Shown: positions 42,851-51,464 of the stretch, piece by piece
Layout of the letters: each line of letters begins with the position of its first letter
Numbering within the stretch: the first letter of the stretch is position 1
NCBI RefSeq assembly: GCF_032340315.1
Contig: NZ_CP135436.1
Span: 1,137,501 to 1,201,500, forward strand
Length of the DNA: 64,000 bases
Direction of reading: 5' to 3'
Origin: Streptococcus sp. DTU_2020_1001019_1_SI_AUS_MUR_006
GTDB taxonomy: Bacteria; Bacillota; Bacilli; Lactobacillales; Streptococcaceae
The notes under the pieces: generated by a model
Told to the model about the DNA's origin: nothing
Seen by the model: the letters and a program-made list of their open reading frames with translations, nothing else
Databases searched by the model: none
Made by a program: the position numbers and the translations under genes

Positions 42851-44848
42851 ATGTCTGAAAAGAATTTTTATATAACAACACCGATTTACTATCCATCTGG
42901 TAAACTTCATATCGGTTCTGCCTACACTACCATCGCTTGTGATGTCTTAGCTCGCTACAAACGCCTTATGGGCTACGATGTCTTTTATTTGACAGGTTTG
43001 GATGAGCATGGTCAAAAGATTCAACAAAAAGCAGAAGAAGCTGGCATCACACCACAAGCCTATGTTGATGGTATGGCAGTTGGAGTTAAAGAACTCTGGA
43101 AATTATTGGATATCTCATACGATAAATTTATCCGTACAACTGATGACTACCATGAAAAAGTAGTAGCTCAAGTCTTTGAACGCTTGCTTGCTCAAGATGA
43201 TATTTACTTGGGTGAATACTCTGGTTGGTATTCAGTTTCAGATGAGGAATTCTTTACAGAAAGTCAACTTGCGGAAGTTTTCCGTGACGAAGCTGGAAAT
43301 GTGACGGGCGGTATCGCTCCATCAGGCCACGAAGTGGAATGGGTATCTGAAGAGTCTTACTTCCTTCGCCTCAGCAAATACCAAGACCGTTTGGTTGAAT
43401 TTTTCAAATCGCACCCTGACTTCATCACTCCAGATGGTCGCCTTAATGAAATGCTACGTAACTTCATTGAGCCAGGTTTGGAAGACTTAGCAGTATCTCG
43501 TACAACCTTTACCTGGGGTGTACCTGTCCCGTCAAATCCAAAACACGTTGTCTATGTTTGGATCGATGCCCTTCTCAACTATGCGACTGCTCTTGGTTAT
43601 GGTCAAGACGATCATGCTAACTTTGACAAGTTCTGGAATGGAACAGTCTTCCATATGGTTGGGAAAGACATCCTTCGTTTCCACTCAATCTACTGGCCAA
43701 TCCTTCTGATGATGTTGGATATCAAATTGCCTGACCGTTTGATTGCCCACGGTTGGTTTGTCATGAAAGACGGCAAGATGTCCAAGTCTAAAGGGAATGT
43801 CGTTTACCCTGAAATGTTAGTAGAGCGTTATGGTCTCGATCCACTTCGTTACTACCTCATGCGTAGCCTTCCAGTTGGTTCAGACGGAACCTTTACTCCA
43901 GAGGACTATGTAGGTCGTATCAACTATGAATTGGCAAATGACCTCGGAAACCTCCTCAACCGTACGGTTTCTATGATCAACAAGTACTTTGATGGACAAA
44001 TCCCTGCCTACGTAGAAGGTGTAACAGACTTTGATAATGCACTTGCTGACGTTGCAGAACAATCAATCGCTGACTACCATACCTACATGGAAGCAGTTGA
44101 CTATCCACGTGCCCTTGAAGCAGTCTGGACTCTTATCTCACGTACTAATAAATACATCGACGAGACAGCTCCTTGGGTACTGGCTAAGGACGAAGCGCAC
44201 CGTGACCAATTGGCAAGTGTTATGAGTCACTTGGCAGCTAGTCTTCGTGTCGTAGCTCACTTGATTGAGCCATTTATGATGGAAACCAGTCGTGCAGTTT
44301 TGACTCAACTTGGACTTGCAGAAGTTTCTAGTCTTGAAAACTTGAGCTTGGCTGATTTACCTGCAGGTGTAACGGTAGTTGCCAAAGGAACACCAATCTT
44401 CCCACGTCTCGATATGGAAGAAGAAATCGCCTATATCAAGGAACAAATGGAAGGTAACAAGCCAGCCGTCGAAAAAGAATGGAATCCAGATGAAGTTGAA
44501 CTCAAACTCAACAAGGATGAAATCAAATTTGAAGACTTCGATAAGGTTGAAATCCGTGTTGCTGAAGTGAAAGAAGTTTCTAAAGTAGAAGGTTCTGACA
44601 AGTTGCTTCAATTCCGCTTGGATGCTGGTGACGGTGAAGACCGTCAAATCCTTTCTGGTATTGCGAAATTCTATCCAAACGAACAAGAATTGGTCGGCAA
44701 GAAAGTCCAAATCGTTGCCAACCTTAAACCACGTAAAATGATGAAAAAATATGTCAGCCAAGGTATGATCCTCTCAGCTGAACATGATGGCAAATTAACC
44801 CTTCTCACAGTTGATCCGTCTGTACCAAACGGAAGTGTGATTGGATAA
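42851..44848 (+). CDS. metG: Methionyl-tRNA synthetase
   Basis: 665 residues from ATG 42851, which has AAAGGA 6 bases upstream; the earlier in-frame start lies within the promoter region. A class I synthetase with HIGS (HIGH-type, near residue 20) and KMSKSKGN near 307. The C-terminal domain from about 560 ([18 protein letters not shown]) is the dimerising tRNA-binding OB-fold. It lacks the zinc-knuckle insertion of E. coli MetG. Essential for charging initiator and elongator tRNA-Met. Confidence 0.97.
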   Translation: MSEKNFYITTPIYYPSGKLHIGSAYTTIACDVLARYKRLMGYDVFYLTGLDEHGQKIQQKAEEAGITPQAYVDGMAVGVKELWKLLDISYDKFIRTTDDYHEKVVAQVFERLLAQDDIYLGEYSGWYSVSDEEFFTESQLAEVFRDEAGNVTGGIAPSGHEVEWVSEESYFLRLSKYQDRLVEFFKSHPDFITPDGRLNEMLRNFIEPGLEDLAVSRTTFTWGVPVPSNPKHVVYVWIDALLNYATALGYGQDDHANFDKFWNGTVFHMVGKDILRFHSIYWPILLMMLDIKLPDRLIAHGWFVMKDGKMSKSKGNVVYPEMLVERYGLDPLRYYLMRSLPVGSDGTFTPEDYVGRINYELANDLGNLLNRTVSMINKYFDGQIPAYVEGVTDFDNALADVAEQSIADYHTYMEAVDYPRALEAVWTLISRTNKYIDETAPWVLAKDEAHRDQLASVMSHLAASLRVVAHLIEPFMMETSRAVLTQLGLAEVSSLENLSLADLPAGVTVVAKGTPIFPRLDMEEEIAYIKEQMEGNKPAVEKEWNPDEVELKLNKDEIKFEDFDKVEIRVAEVKEVSKVEGSDKLLQFRLDAGDGEDRQILSGIAKFYPNEQELVGKKVQIVANLKPRKMMKKYVSQGMILSAEHDGKLTLLTVDPSVPNGSVIG

Positions 44849-44855
44849 GATTTAA

Positions 44856-44884
44856 AAGGACCAGTTTAAGCTGGTTCTTTTCTT
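44856..44884 (+). terminator. Terminator after metG
   Basis: AAGGACCAG pairs with CTGGTTCTT across a short loop, then T-rich tail. Confidence 0.78.
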
Positions 44885-44898
44885 TTGTGAGATAGCAG

Positions 44899-44927
44899 TT
44901 GATAAAAGTGTCATTCTGCTTTATAAT
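44899..44927 (+). promoter_or_regulatory. Promoter of the aldo/keto reductase gene
   Basis: TTGATA (44899-44904), 17 bases, TATAAT (44922-44927). Confidence 0.75.
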
Positions 44928-44950
44928 GAAGAAAAACGGAGGAAGTTGCC

Positions 44951-45877
44951 ATGAAATACATTCCATTTGGTCAAGAGAAAAGAGAACTATCCGAAATCGT
45001 TCTAGGAATGATGCGAATCAGTGACAAGTCGGTCAAAGAAGTTGAGGAGCTGGTTGAAACAGCCTTATCTGTCGGAATCAATGCCTTTGATTTGGCAGAT
45101 ATCTACGGTGGAGGTCGATGTGAAGAATTACTAGGTCAAGTGTTGAACAATCGTCCTGACCTACGAGAAAAGATGTGGATCCAGTCCAAGTGTGGCATTC
45201 GCATAGAAGAATTTACCTATTTTGATTTTTCTAAAGATTATATTTTAGAGTCAGTTGATGGGATTCTAAAACGATTGCAGGTTGATTATCTAGATAGCTT
45301 GCTTCTCCATCGCCCAGATGCCTTAATGGAAGCTGATCAAGTAGCAGAGGCCTTTGATATCCTTCACAAATCAGGTAAGGTTCGAGATTTTGGTGTATCC
45401 AACCAAAATCCTATGATGATGGAATTGCTGAAGAAAGAAGTCAAACAGCCCCTATCGATCAATCAATTACAGCTAAGCGCAGCTTTCACGCCAGGATTTG
45501 AATCAGGTTTCCATGTCAATATGGAAGGTGACAAGGCTGTTGTACGTGATGGAAGCATCTTTGAATACTGCAAACTAAACGATATAGTCATTCAGGCTTG
45601 GTCAGTCTTGCAGTTTGGCTATTTTAAGGGCAATTTTGTTGGTAATGAGCAGTTTCAAGCTTTGAATCAAGTTTTAAACCGTCTTGCGCAAAAATATGGT
45701 GTAAGCCCATCAGCTATTGCTATCGCTTGGGTGTTACGCTATCCAGCTAAGATGCAAGCGGTGGTAGGGACAACTAACCCTAAACATTTGCTAGAAGCCA
45801 GTCAAGCAAGTAACCTGACTCTAACTCGAAAAGAATGGTATGAGATTTACCTAGCAGCAGGGAATGATTTGCCTTAG
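44951..45877 (+). CDS. Aldo/keto reductase (YdhF-like)
   Basis: 308 residues with the (beta/alpha)8 fold of aldo/keto reductases. The catalytic Asp and Tyr are in FDLADIYGGGRCEELLG, Lys in WIQSKCGIR and His in LLLHRPDAL. The NADPH site is in the C-terminal AVVGTTNPKHLLEA. It reduces carbonyl compounds with NADPH; the natural substrate is unknown. It has its own promoter and terminator and borders the genomic island. Confidence 0.9.
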   Translation: MKYIPFGQEKRELSEIVLGMMRISDKSVKEVEELVETALSVGINAFDLADIYGGGRCEELLGQVLNNRPDLREKMWIQSKCGIRIEEFTYFDFSKDYILESVDGILKRLQVDYLDSLLLHRPDALMEADQVAEAFDILHKSGKVRDFGVSNQNPMMMELLKKEVKQPLSINQLQLSAAFTPGFESGFHVNMEGDKAVVRDGSIFEYCKLNDIVIQAWSVLQFGYFKGNFVGNEQFQALNQVLNRLAQKYGVSPSAIAIAWVLRYPAKMQAVVGTTNPKHLLEASQASNLTLTRKEWYEIYLAAGNDLP

Positions 45878-45911
45878 GAAAAAATGCATTTTAAGAAATC
45901 ACAGTCAAAAA

Positions 45912-45933
45912 GCCGTTGGAAAACGGTTTTTTG
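45912..45933 (+). terminator. Terminator after the aldo/keto reductase gene
   Basis: CCGTT-GGAA-AACGG stem followed by TTTTTT. Confidence 0.87.
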
Positions 45934-45940
45934 TTATAAT
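45932..45940 (+). promoter_or_regulatory. Original promoter of the DUF2829 gene, now cut off from it
   Basis: TGT-TATAAT (extended -10) 35 bp before the ATG that is the left half-copy of the DUF2829 gene. In the uninterrupted chromosome it would drive DUF2829-SDR. After integration it points into the island's left end. Confidence 0.65.
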
Positions 45941-45962
45941 TAAATTAAGATTTATAGATAAC

Positions 45963-45993
45963 AAAGGAGAAAAACATGACATTTGAAGAAATT
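45963..45993. repeat. attL, left 31-bp copy of the attachment core
   Basis: It begins AAAGGAGAAAAAC and ends ATTTGAAGAAATT, and is identical to 57585-57615. It contains the RBS and the first six codons (MTFEEI) of the DUF2829 gene. Confidence 0.92.
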
Positions 45994-46008
45994 CTGAAAA
46001 GCGTCTAG
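45976..46008 (+). pseudogene. Truncated 5' copy of the DUF2829 gene at attL
   Basis: The host promoter, RBS and ATG remain, but the frame runs into island sequence after the core and stops after 10 codons (MTFEEILKSV). The complete gene is at attR. Confidence 0.85.
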
Positions 46009-46040
46009 GAATGGCTTCAAATAGGAGTTTATAGGCTTTA

Positions 46041-46053
46041 TTTTTGTGGACTT
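46041..46053 (-). repeat. Probable integrase arm-type site, inverted copy
   Basis: TTTTTGTGGACTT is the reverse complement of AAGTCCACAAAAA, the motif present at 46096 and 57500. It lies 48 bp inside attL. Confidence 0.6.
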
Positions 46054-46095
46054 TTTGAAAAAACATAGTCACAAATGACCTTTAATATTCTCCCA

Positions 46096-46110
46096 AAGTC
46101 CACAAAAAGG
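46096..46110 (+). repeat. Probable integrase arm-type site, left direct copy
   Basis: AAGTCCACAAAAAGG, identical over 15 bp to 57500-57514 near the other end of the island. Confidence 0.65.
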
Positions 46111-46167
46111 GGAGTAAAAAAAGACCTAAAATAGGTCAATAATTTACGAGTTCAGCAGGCAAGAACT

Positions 46168-46193
46168 AGCGTAGTCACCAGCTACGCTTTTTT
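46168..46193 (+). terminator. Rightward terminator inside the left end of the island
   Basis: AGCGTAG (46168-46174) pairs with CTACGCT (46182-46188), then T. It would stop transcripts that enter from the host promoter at 45940. Together they could make a ~245-nt RNA. Confidence 0.8.
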
Positions 46194-46225
46194 AGTTGTT
46201 TTTGCTTATCTGATAGGTTTATTAT

Positions 46226-46275
46226 ACCCAAAAAGGGAGTGTGTGACCTCTCGGTCTAACTCTCCCTTTTTGGGT
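46226..46275. other. Perfect 14-bp inverted repeat with a nested hairpin
   Basis: ACCCAAAAAGGGAG (46226-46239) pairs with CTCCCTTTTTGGGT (46262-46275). The 22-nt loop contains GACC-TCTC-GGTC, a second hairpin. It could be a bidirectional terminator or a structured RNA. The sequence between it and 46445 holds a short dinD-like relic and no gene. Confidence 0.75.
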
Positions 46276-46338
46276 AGACTATGCAAGCCTCAAGCTGTGA
46301 AAATATTATAACATGTTTATCACGCGCATTGGTTATTT

Positions 46339-46389
46339 ATCTATCGAAAAGATAAGATACCTAAAATCGCGTGGTTGCTAATTTTGTTG
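46339..46389 (+). pseudogene. Short decayed dinD-like relic at the left end
   Basis: The stretch at 46370-46389 differs by one base from 56091-56110, inside the dinD-like pseudogene at the right end (encoding TVVANFV). The bases before it (CTATCGAAAAGATAAGATA) resemble the VIEKAKIA codons of dinD. The evidence is short, so the call is tentative. Confidence 0.35.
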
Positions 46390-46445
46390 CCTTTTACAAT
46401 ACTGTTTTACGCGAATATCAAGTGGAAATATACTGTGTCTTTATG

Positions 46446-46655
46446 TTATAACTCTCCTTTTTCTATCTTCTCTCTGATAATGCCAGCTAAAATATTATAA
46501 ACAGGGTGTCCTGCTGGAATAACAGGGGGATTTTTAGCAAATTCTTCTTGTGTTAAGGTGGTTTCTTTGTCTAATATTGTACCGTCTGCTAGTTTAGTAC
46601 CTTTAGGGACAATATGGGTTATTGTTGGATTCCATTTTTCTTTAACTTTTGCCAT
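46446..46655 (-). CDS. Small island protein of unknown function (69 aa)
   Basis: 69 residues from ATG 46655, chosen for the AAAGGAG 7 bases upstream. It is soluble and begins MAKVKEKWNPTITHIVPKGT; the C-terminus is a charged helix. No family recognised. It is the leftmost gene of the island, downstream of hicBA on the same strand, so it may be cargo or belong to the same transcript. Confidence 0.65.
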   Translation of the reverse strand: MAKVKEKWNPTITHIVPKGTKLADGTILDKETTLTQEEFAKNPPVIPAGHPVYNILAGIIREKIEKGEL

Positions 46656-46771
46656 GTTAAATACTCCTTTATGGTAAAAACAGAACCGTCCCACCTCCTA
46701 CTGCAGAATGAACTGTTTCAAGGGGAGATGGAAAAGCCCTGTTTATAAGTCAATTATATCATAGTTAATTA

Positions 46772-47224
46772 TTAAGCATGGATTTTTTTATCAGCAATAG
46801 CGTCTGTTAGGGTCTGTGAGAAGTTTAACCCTAGGTCACGCCCTAATGTATCCGCCCAACGTGGAATGGTTAGGGTTTTTTTAACAGGTTCTTGACTGCC
46901 TAGATATTCTGCAACGTCAACCATAACCATAGAGATAAAAGATTTACTAGGATCATAGACTAGATCTATGTCCTCATCATCCTGGAAAGGGTTGTTAGAA
47001 GCCAAAGATAAAGCGTTAATAGGAGTAGGGGTAGGAATTTCTCGCCCATTCTCGATATAATCAGCTAGGTTAATACCGAGCCAATCGCTGGCCATTGCCA
47101 TAGCGTCTGCCATATCCTCCCCTTGAGTTGCTGAATGTTCAAAATCTGGGAAAGTTACAAAGTAAGGGGCGTTAGCTCCGTCTGTATCGTCATAATAAAA
47201 TAAAGCTGGATAAGTGACAAGCAT
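46772..47224 (-). CDS. hicB: HicB-family antitoxin
   Basis: 150 residues. The N-terminal partly degraded RNase-H-like HicB domain has PALFYYDDTDGANAPYFVTF, PDFEHSATQGEDMADAMAMA and a long insert. The C-terminal part (about 105-150, RWADTLGRDLGLNFSQTLTD) looks like a small DNA-binding helix motif. HicB neutralises HicA by binding it and usually represses the shared promoter. It lies 43 bp after hicA. Type II toxin-antitoxin pair. Confidence 0.88.
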   Translation of the reverse strand: MLVTYPALFYYDDTDGANAPYFVTFPDFEHSATQGEDMADAMAMASDWLGINLADYIENGREIPTPTPINALSLASNNPFQDDEDIDLVYDPSKSFISMVMVDVAEYLGSQEPVKKTLTIPRWADTLGRDLGLNFSQTLTDAIADKKIHA

Positions 47225-47267
47225 AGTTTACCTCCAAAATCAAAGACAAGCAGGGGGACTGCCTTTA

Positions 47268-47447
47268 TTACAGTCCTGCTTGCTTTCTTATCCCTCTTTC
47301 AGTGTACTTATTCAGTTCACCATGAGGGACTGTGATAGGTCTTTCCCCTTCCTTCTCCATTTTAACATGGGAGCCTTTACCGCCTTTGGTTTTTATCCAA
47401 CCATGAGCCGTAAGGAGTTTGACCATCTCTTTTTGTGTCATAGGCAT
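47268..47447 (-). CDS. hicA: HicA-family mRNA interferase toxin
   Basis: 59 residues from ATG 47447, chosen for the AGGAGG 9 bases upstream; longer starts would lie in the promoter. It is the HicA double-stranded RNA-binding fold: MTQKEMVKLLTAHGWIKTKG, then GKGSHVKM with the catalytic His, and a TVPHGELNKYTERGI end. HicA cleaves mRNA and stops growth until HicB blocks it. It could stabilise the island or act against phage infection. Confidence 0.9.
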   Translation of the reverse strand: MPMTQKEMVKLLTAHGWIKTKGGKGSHVKMEKEGERPITVPHGELNKYTERGIRKQAGL

Positions 47448-47472
47448 AGCGCTTTTACCTCCTGACAGTATT

Positions 47473-47501
47473 ATTATAACACGTACTACACGTATTGTAA
47501 A
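47473..47501 (-). promoter_or_regulatory. hicAB promoter with direct-repeat operator
   Basis: Read leftward: TTTACA (47501-47496), 17 bases, TATAAT (47478-47473). The spacer contains ACGTGT-AGT-ACGTGT, two direct copies that are a plausible HicB operator. Confidence 0.65.
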
Positions 47502-47668
47502 GGGATAATACTTGTTATCTCTCAAATAGCAAAAGCCCCCAGATTCGTTTCTAAGGGCTTGTAGTTTATCCATGGTGTTTTAGTCGTCCAGTCCAAAACA
47601 AAGTGAAATAGGGGCAAATATGGGGCTTAGAGCTCCCCATACGCTCCTAATTCTGTGGTAAGGTTAAA

Positions 47669-48088
47669 TCAATCCACATTTATCATACCTGCCAAATGTT
47701 CTATAGCTTCCTGCATTACTCGATATATCGAAGATTTAGACTTCCCTATTTCCTCAGCAACCTCCCAAGCGTCGAGATCATTCAAGTAAAAAAGCCTTAG
47801 AACAGAACGCTCAAACGGATTGGCCAGCTTATCGATTAGCCCAGATATTGCCATTCTTTCCTCAGTGAGACGCTCAATTCTCTGGAGCGTATCCTCTTTT
47901 AGCTTCAGAACACTTATAAGGTTATTTTCTGCTGTATTTACCCTGCTTGTTTGTACTCTTGTAGTGCTCAGTTCTTGCTTTTGGATAATACCACCTTCCA
48001 GGACTTCCAATTCCAAATATAAGCCTTTGATCTCCTTGTTTATCCACTTGACGCCCTCTAGTTTTTCTTTTACCTGCTCTGGTGTCAT
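47669..48088 (-). CDS. Phage-type DUF1492/sigma-like regulator
   Basis: 139 residues. An N-terminal coiled coil (about 1-75) is followed by a helix-turn-helix like sigma region 4: FERSVLRLFYLNDLDAWEVA and GKSKSSIYRVMQEAIEHLA. Proteins of this type (DUF1492, ArpU/RinA-like) activate late genes in streptococcal and lactococcal phages. Here no late genes follow except HicAB, so it may control the left end or mimic a helper-phage regulator. RBS GGAGG. Confidence 0.75.
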   Translation of the reverse strand: MTPEQVKEKLEGVKWINKEIKGLYLELEVLEGGIIQKQELSTTRVQTSRVNTAENNLISVLKLKEDTLQRIERLTEERMAISGLIDKLANPFERSVLRLFYLNDLDAWEVAEEIGKSKSSIYRVMQEAIEHLAGMINVD

Positions 48089-48454
48089 GCCTTGGCCTCC
48101 TGTATGGTATAATTTTATTGTGTTAATTATAGCTGAGGCGGAGCGCCTTGGCTTTTTTTGCTATTTCTCTATGTTCTCTCTAGCTTCAAGCTATGTAATC
48201 TTCTCTGTTCGTTCTCTGTTCAAGAGCTATTTTCTCGGCGTTCGCTCGGAGTTCAACACCATATTATCCCTTATTTTTAAGGCGTTTTTTTGGCCACTAC
48301 CTAACCAAAACCTCACCCTTTTTGGAACGTTTACCGCACCCTTTTTTGGAACGCTCGAATCCGTCAAAAGTCTTGATATAGCTGACTTATTTCAAAGTTT
48401 TAACCGTCTAATATGTAGTATTTATTTGTTTTGTAAATTGCACCCTACTACAAA
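48089..48454. other. Gap without a gene on the leftward strand
   Basis: It holds a TATAAT box (leftward, 48131-48126) before the DUF1492 gene but no clear -35, an AGGCG/CGCCT hairpin at 48136-48148, and otherwise nothing. A rightward frame crosses it but is antisense to two real genes and has no RBS. Confidence 0.45.
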
Positions 48455-48973
48455 TTATCTCAGGGATCCCAAACCATTCAGCCAAAAGCTATCCCCTTTT
48501 CTGGTGTAGTTAACAAACTTTTGATAATGCTTATAATATTTGGCACGTTTCATATACTTTGGTCTTTCAGGAAAACCATCGAACATATATCCGCCACGTT
48601 TGGGACTCCACCCTGGTTCTACCTTTCTAGCTTCCCTAAGCGCAAGCTCCCAATAGTATTGGCAATCTGTCTTATTTCGGTTCAGTGTTGACTTGTGTAT
48701 TTTCTGGCATGATCCACAACCATATTGAAACAGTCTCTTATAGAGTTTTCTGCATCGATTACCACAAATAGGACAGAGAAAGAAGTAGCGATTACCTCCC
48801 TTAGTTCCTGGTATACTTGCTAAATCAAAATGATTACTTCCAAAGGTGATGTACAGACTATCTAGGTCTATTTCCAGTTTTCTACCGTTCAACTCAGCTA
48901 TACCGTGACTGATATTCTGGTTTTTCATTGGCTTTATAAATGTCTCTATGGTTATTGATTTTATAACTTCCAT
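48455..48973 (-). CDS. Island protein with a zinc ribbon (unknown)
   Basis: 172 residues. The middle has a four-Cys zinc-ribbon pattern, CPICGNRCRKLYKRLF followed by YGCGSCQ. The flanks are rich in Lys, Arg, Tyr and Trp, which suits nucleic acid binding. The family is not recognised; similar zinc-ribbon proteins occur in phage and satellite replication blocks. The best RBS (AGGAG) is 13 bases before the ATG, so the start could be the next Met, at 48928. Confidence 0.7.
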   Translation of the reverse strand: MEVIKSITIETFIKPMKNQNISHGIAELNGRKLEIDLDSLYITFGSNHFDLASIPGTKGGNRYFFLCPICGNRCRKLYKRLFQYGCGSCQKIHKSTLNRNKTDCQYYWELALREARKVEPGWSPKRGGYMFDGFPERPKYMKRAKYYKHYQKFVNYTRKGDSFWLNGLGSLR

Positions 48974-49053
48974 TCGTTCAAAAATACTCCTATATGGAAA
49001 AACCCAAATCTATTGCCTAAATGTCAAAAGGGGATTGCTCCACCTCCTATGTT

Positions 49054-49578
49054 TTATTGACCTGAATAACCAGCAAGGCCTTTATATTCGCCTTCTACGT
49101 CCAACTTTTGGAGTAGGCTAATACTTTCATCGCCCAGCATTTCCAACGTACCAAAAGCGGTCATAGAGTCCATAGGGATAGGCTTATCAGAAAGCAAGCG
49201 ATCAGCATAGTCTAATAGTTCTAGCTCGTAGTCTGTAACCTTATTGAGCAAACTCTCAAAATCCTCTGACTCTTTGAGTTGAAGCACGCGCTCCCGTTTG
49301 TAACATTCTTCAAACGCTGCAGCCTCTCCTGGTTGTTTGTGGTAGTCTTTAAAGCTGTCACAAATACGCTTGAAAGTCTTGTTTAGCTTGTAATCTTCCA
49401 CATACTCAGCGACAAGCGTGCCTTTATCCTTGTAGGTCAATGAGATTACAGGCTGGCAATATGTCCCAGTCATGTATCCCAGTAGCGCGTGACCTGCTAC
49501 TTGAGCAGTCGCCTGATCACAAAAATAGTAAGTGAAAGTGAATGTTTTTGCTTTGTCTGAAATTGATTTTAATGTCAT
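49054..49578 (-). CDS. Island protein of unknown function (174 aa)
   Basis: 174 residues, acidic and soluble, with mixed beta strands at the N-terminus (KTFTFTYYFCDQATAQVAGH) and long helices after residue 75. No recognised motif. The gene lies just beyond the replication origin on the same strand as the helicase gene. It may be an accessory satellite protein, for instance one that affects the helper phage; that is only a guess. Confidence 0.65.
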   Translation of the reverse strand: MTLKSISDKAKTFTFTYYFCDQATAQVAGHALLGYMTGTYCQPVISLTYKDKGTLVAEYVEDYKLNKTFKRICDSFKDYHKQPGEAAAFEECYKRERVLQLKESEDFESLLNKVTDYELELLDYADRLLSDKPIPMDSMTAFGTLEMLGDESISLLQKLDVEGEYKGLAGYSGQ

Positions 49579-49633
49579 GTTGTTTTTCTCCGTTTCTTAG
49601 TTTAAGGTAAATTATGTAATATTTTTCGTGTTA

Positions 49634-49942
49634 TGTGACATTCTGTGACCTTCTGTGACAAAGAACGTCACACGCTCAAACCCTTGGGGCTCTATGGGTT
49701 AGGCCACTCCTGTGACCCTGTGACGTTCTTTTGTTTTATCGTTCCTATATATATAAATACTGTATTTTTTCTATATATAAGAGTTGGAAAGAATGTCACA
49801 ACGTCACACCTATTCCCCTAAAGCTAGATATATCAAGGCTTCAAGGGGTGTGACCTTCTTTTTTGAGAACGTCACACAACGTCACACTTTTTTCAAGAAA
49901 ATCAGTATTATCAAGGATTTCAGCGAAAAAAGAACGTCACAC
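49634..49942. other. Probable replication origin of the island: iterons around an AT-rich core
   Basis: AACGTCACAC occurs five times (49664, 49800, 49868, 49878, 49933). An inverted copy TGTGACGTTC is at 49719, and weaker TGTGAC-TTC forms occur at 49634, 49644 and near 49849. A region made almost only of A and T lies in the middle (49745-49780). The last copy abuts the stop codon of the helicase gene. Staphylococcal island origins have the same plan: iterons either side of an AT-rich stretch, downstream of rep. Confidence 0.8.
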
Positions 49943-51421
49943 TTATTCTTGCTTAGTGATAGAGTGTTGAGGTGTCCGCATTTTTATCTTGTCAGCGTCC
50001 CATGCCTCTAGTTTCTCAAAATCTTCTGAAGGAACTCTTTTCTTTCTTAGAGAATACCGATAGGGCGTCAACTGTTGTAAGTGCCTGATAGTTTCTTTAC
50101 CTGCTCCGTAAACATTGGGCTTGGGTATTCCCATGTCCTCAGCATAATGCTTCAGTGATCTTGTAACGATAAAAACAGGTACTACGTCCAGCTCATGCCA
50201 ACCTTTTTCCATGTATTCGTGTTTAACCCATGAAAGCAAGTAGTCGTTATCTTCCTGATATTCTTCTAGAAGGCCTTTAACTGCTTTGGGTTCGATAAAG
50301 TGAGTAAATGGCTCTTGATTGATAGCTTTGTATAGGGCATATTCTAGGACTTCCTTATTTGCTAAAAACTCATTTTTTATCCAAGGTTTTTCCTTTTCCC
50401 CGTTAAAGTCAGCATTGAAAGGTACGATCATAATTCTACGATACCAGCCTTTTGTCTTGTTCCCACCACTGGGGATATAATTTCCTGAAAAGATATTGAA
50501 TAGCTTAAAAGTAGCTTCAAAAGCTGGCCGACCTTTTGGATTGACTAGAACAGTGTCCCCGCTAGTGATACTCATTAAATCAGACGGATTTTTTAAGTAT
50601 TCATTAGGTGCTTCATCCCCAATATTACAAACTTTTCCTACCAAGGTTTCTAAGTTATGTTTTTCAGCAAACTGTGCTGGCTTTAATGCTGATATACTGC
50701 TTTCTCCTATCAGATTGATAAGGAAGCGCTGAAATGTCCCTTTACCGTTGTTACCGTCCCCGTAGAAGATAGCAAACTTATTTCGGGTGTGGTTAGGGTT
50801 TATAGCTTCAAGGATAATCTGCCAAAACAGTGTTACCAGTTCGCTGTCATTACATGCGATTGAGTTTAGCCAAGCGTCAAAAGTTTTGCCCTCTCGATCT
50901 GTTGGGACTCGTTTAGGCGCGTGGTAAGCCGTGCTGATCTTGCTTGTAATTACATACTTAGGACTAAAAGGGAGTAGTTCCTTTGTTTTTAGGTTAATAA
51001 TTCCATTTTTTACAGGGATAAGGTCAGCACTTTCTAAAGGTTTTTGTATCTTGGTCAATGTCCTAACCATTAACTTAATCTGTGGCCACTCTCTGGGTTT
51101 AATTCTCACGTCAAAAGTCTTACACAAAAGATTGAAAAGATCATTACTAGCGGTATAGATACCCTCGTCTAAATCATAGATATAGAGTAGGCTATAATCA
51201 GGAACATTGCTCTTGCTGATAAAAGTAAATGTGACAATCTCGCTCAGTATTTTAGCTACTGTGAATGTTTGGGGCATCGCAACCTTTTCGGTAACGTCCC
51301 CTGTGGACTCATTTACCTTTGTTTCGGTATGTTCTGCCCGCCATTCTTCACCAGCTTTAAAGATACGATTTTCAAGCTCCTTCATCGTTCTAGGAGGTTG
51401 TTCTTGCTCTCTCACCTCCAA
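49943..51421 (-). CDS. D5/P4-type replicative helicase (Rep)
   Basis: 492 residues from TTG 51421 (start uncertain). A D5_N-type helical region (about 180-230) precedes a superfamily 3 helicase core with Walker A GDGNNGKGTF near 225 and the later segments GKVCNIGDEAP and FNIFSGNYIPSGG. A winged-helix C-terminus follows (VVPVFIVTRSLKHYAEDMG). It should melt the adjacent iteron origin and unwind DNA for island replication. No good RBS precedes the TTG. The frame stays open and protein-like for 24 codons upstream, so the real start may be non-canonical or the protein may be joined to the primase by frameshifting. Confidence 0.85.
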   Translation of the reverse strand: MEVREQEQPPRTMKELENRIFKAGEEWRAEHTETKVNESTGDVTEKVAMPQTFTVAKILSEIVTFTFISKSNVPDYSLLYIYDLDEGIYTASNDLFNLLCKTFDVRIKPREWPQIKLMVRTLTKIQKPLESADLIPVKNGIINLKTKELLPFSPKYVITSKISTAYHAPKRVPTDREGKTFDAWLNSIACNDSELVTLFWQIILEAINPNHTRNKFAIFYGDGNNGKGTFQRFLINLIGESSISALKPAQFAEKHNLETLVGKVCNIGDEAPNEYLKNPSDLMSITSGDTVLVNPKGRPAFEATFKLFNIFSGNYIPSGGNKTKGWYRRIMIVPFNADFNGEKEKPWIKNEFLANKEVLEYALYKAINQEPFTHFIEPKAVKGLLEEYQEDNDYLLSWVKHEYMEKGWHELDVVPVFIVTRSLKHYAEDMGIPKPNVYGAGKETIRHLQQLTPYRYSLRKKRVPSEDFEKLEAWDADKIKMRTPQHSITKQE

Positions 51422-51464
51422 GATTTCACTTTTTAGGTTTTCTAATTCTTCTAGTTCTATGGCT

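Noticed and set aside
47820..48509. Long rightward frame of 229 codons in the island
   Set aside because: It is antisense to the DUF1492-type gene and the end of the zinc-ribbon gene, has a biased composition typical of a shadow frame, and no RBS.
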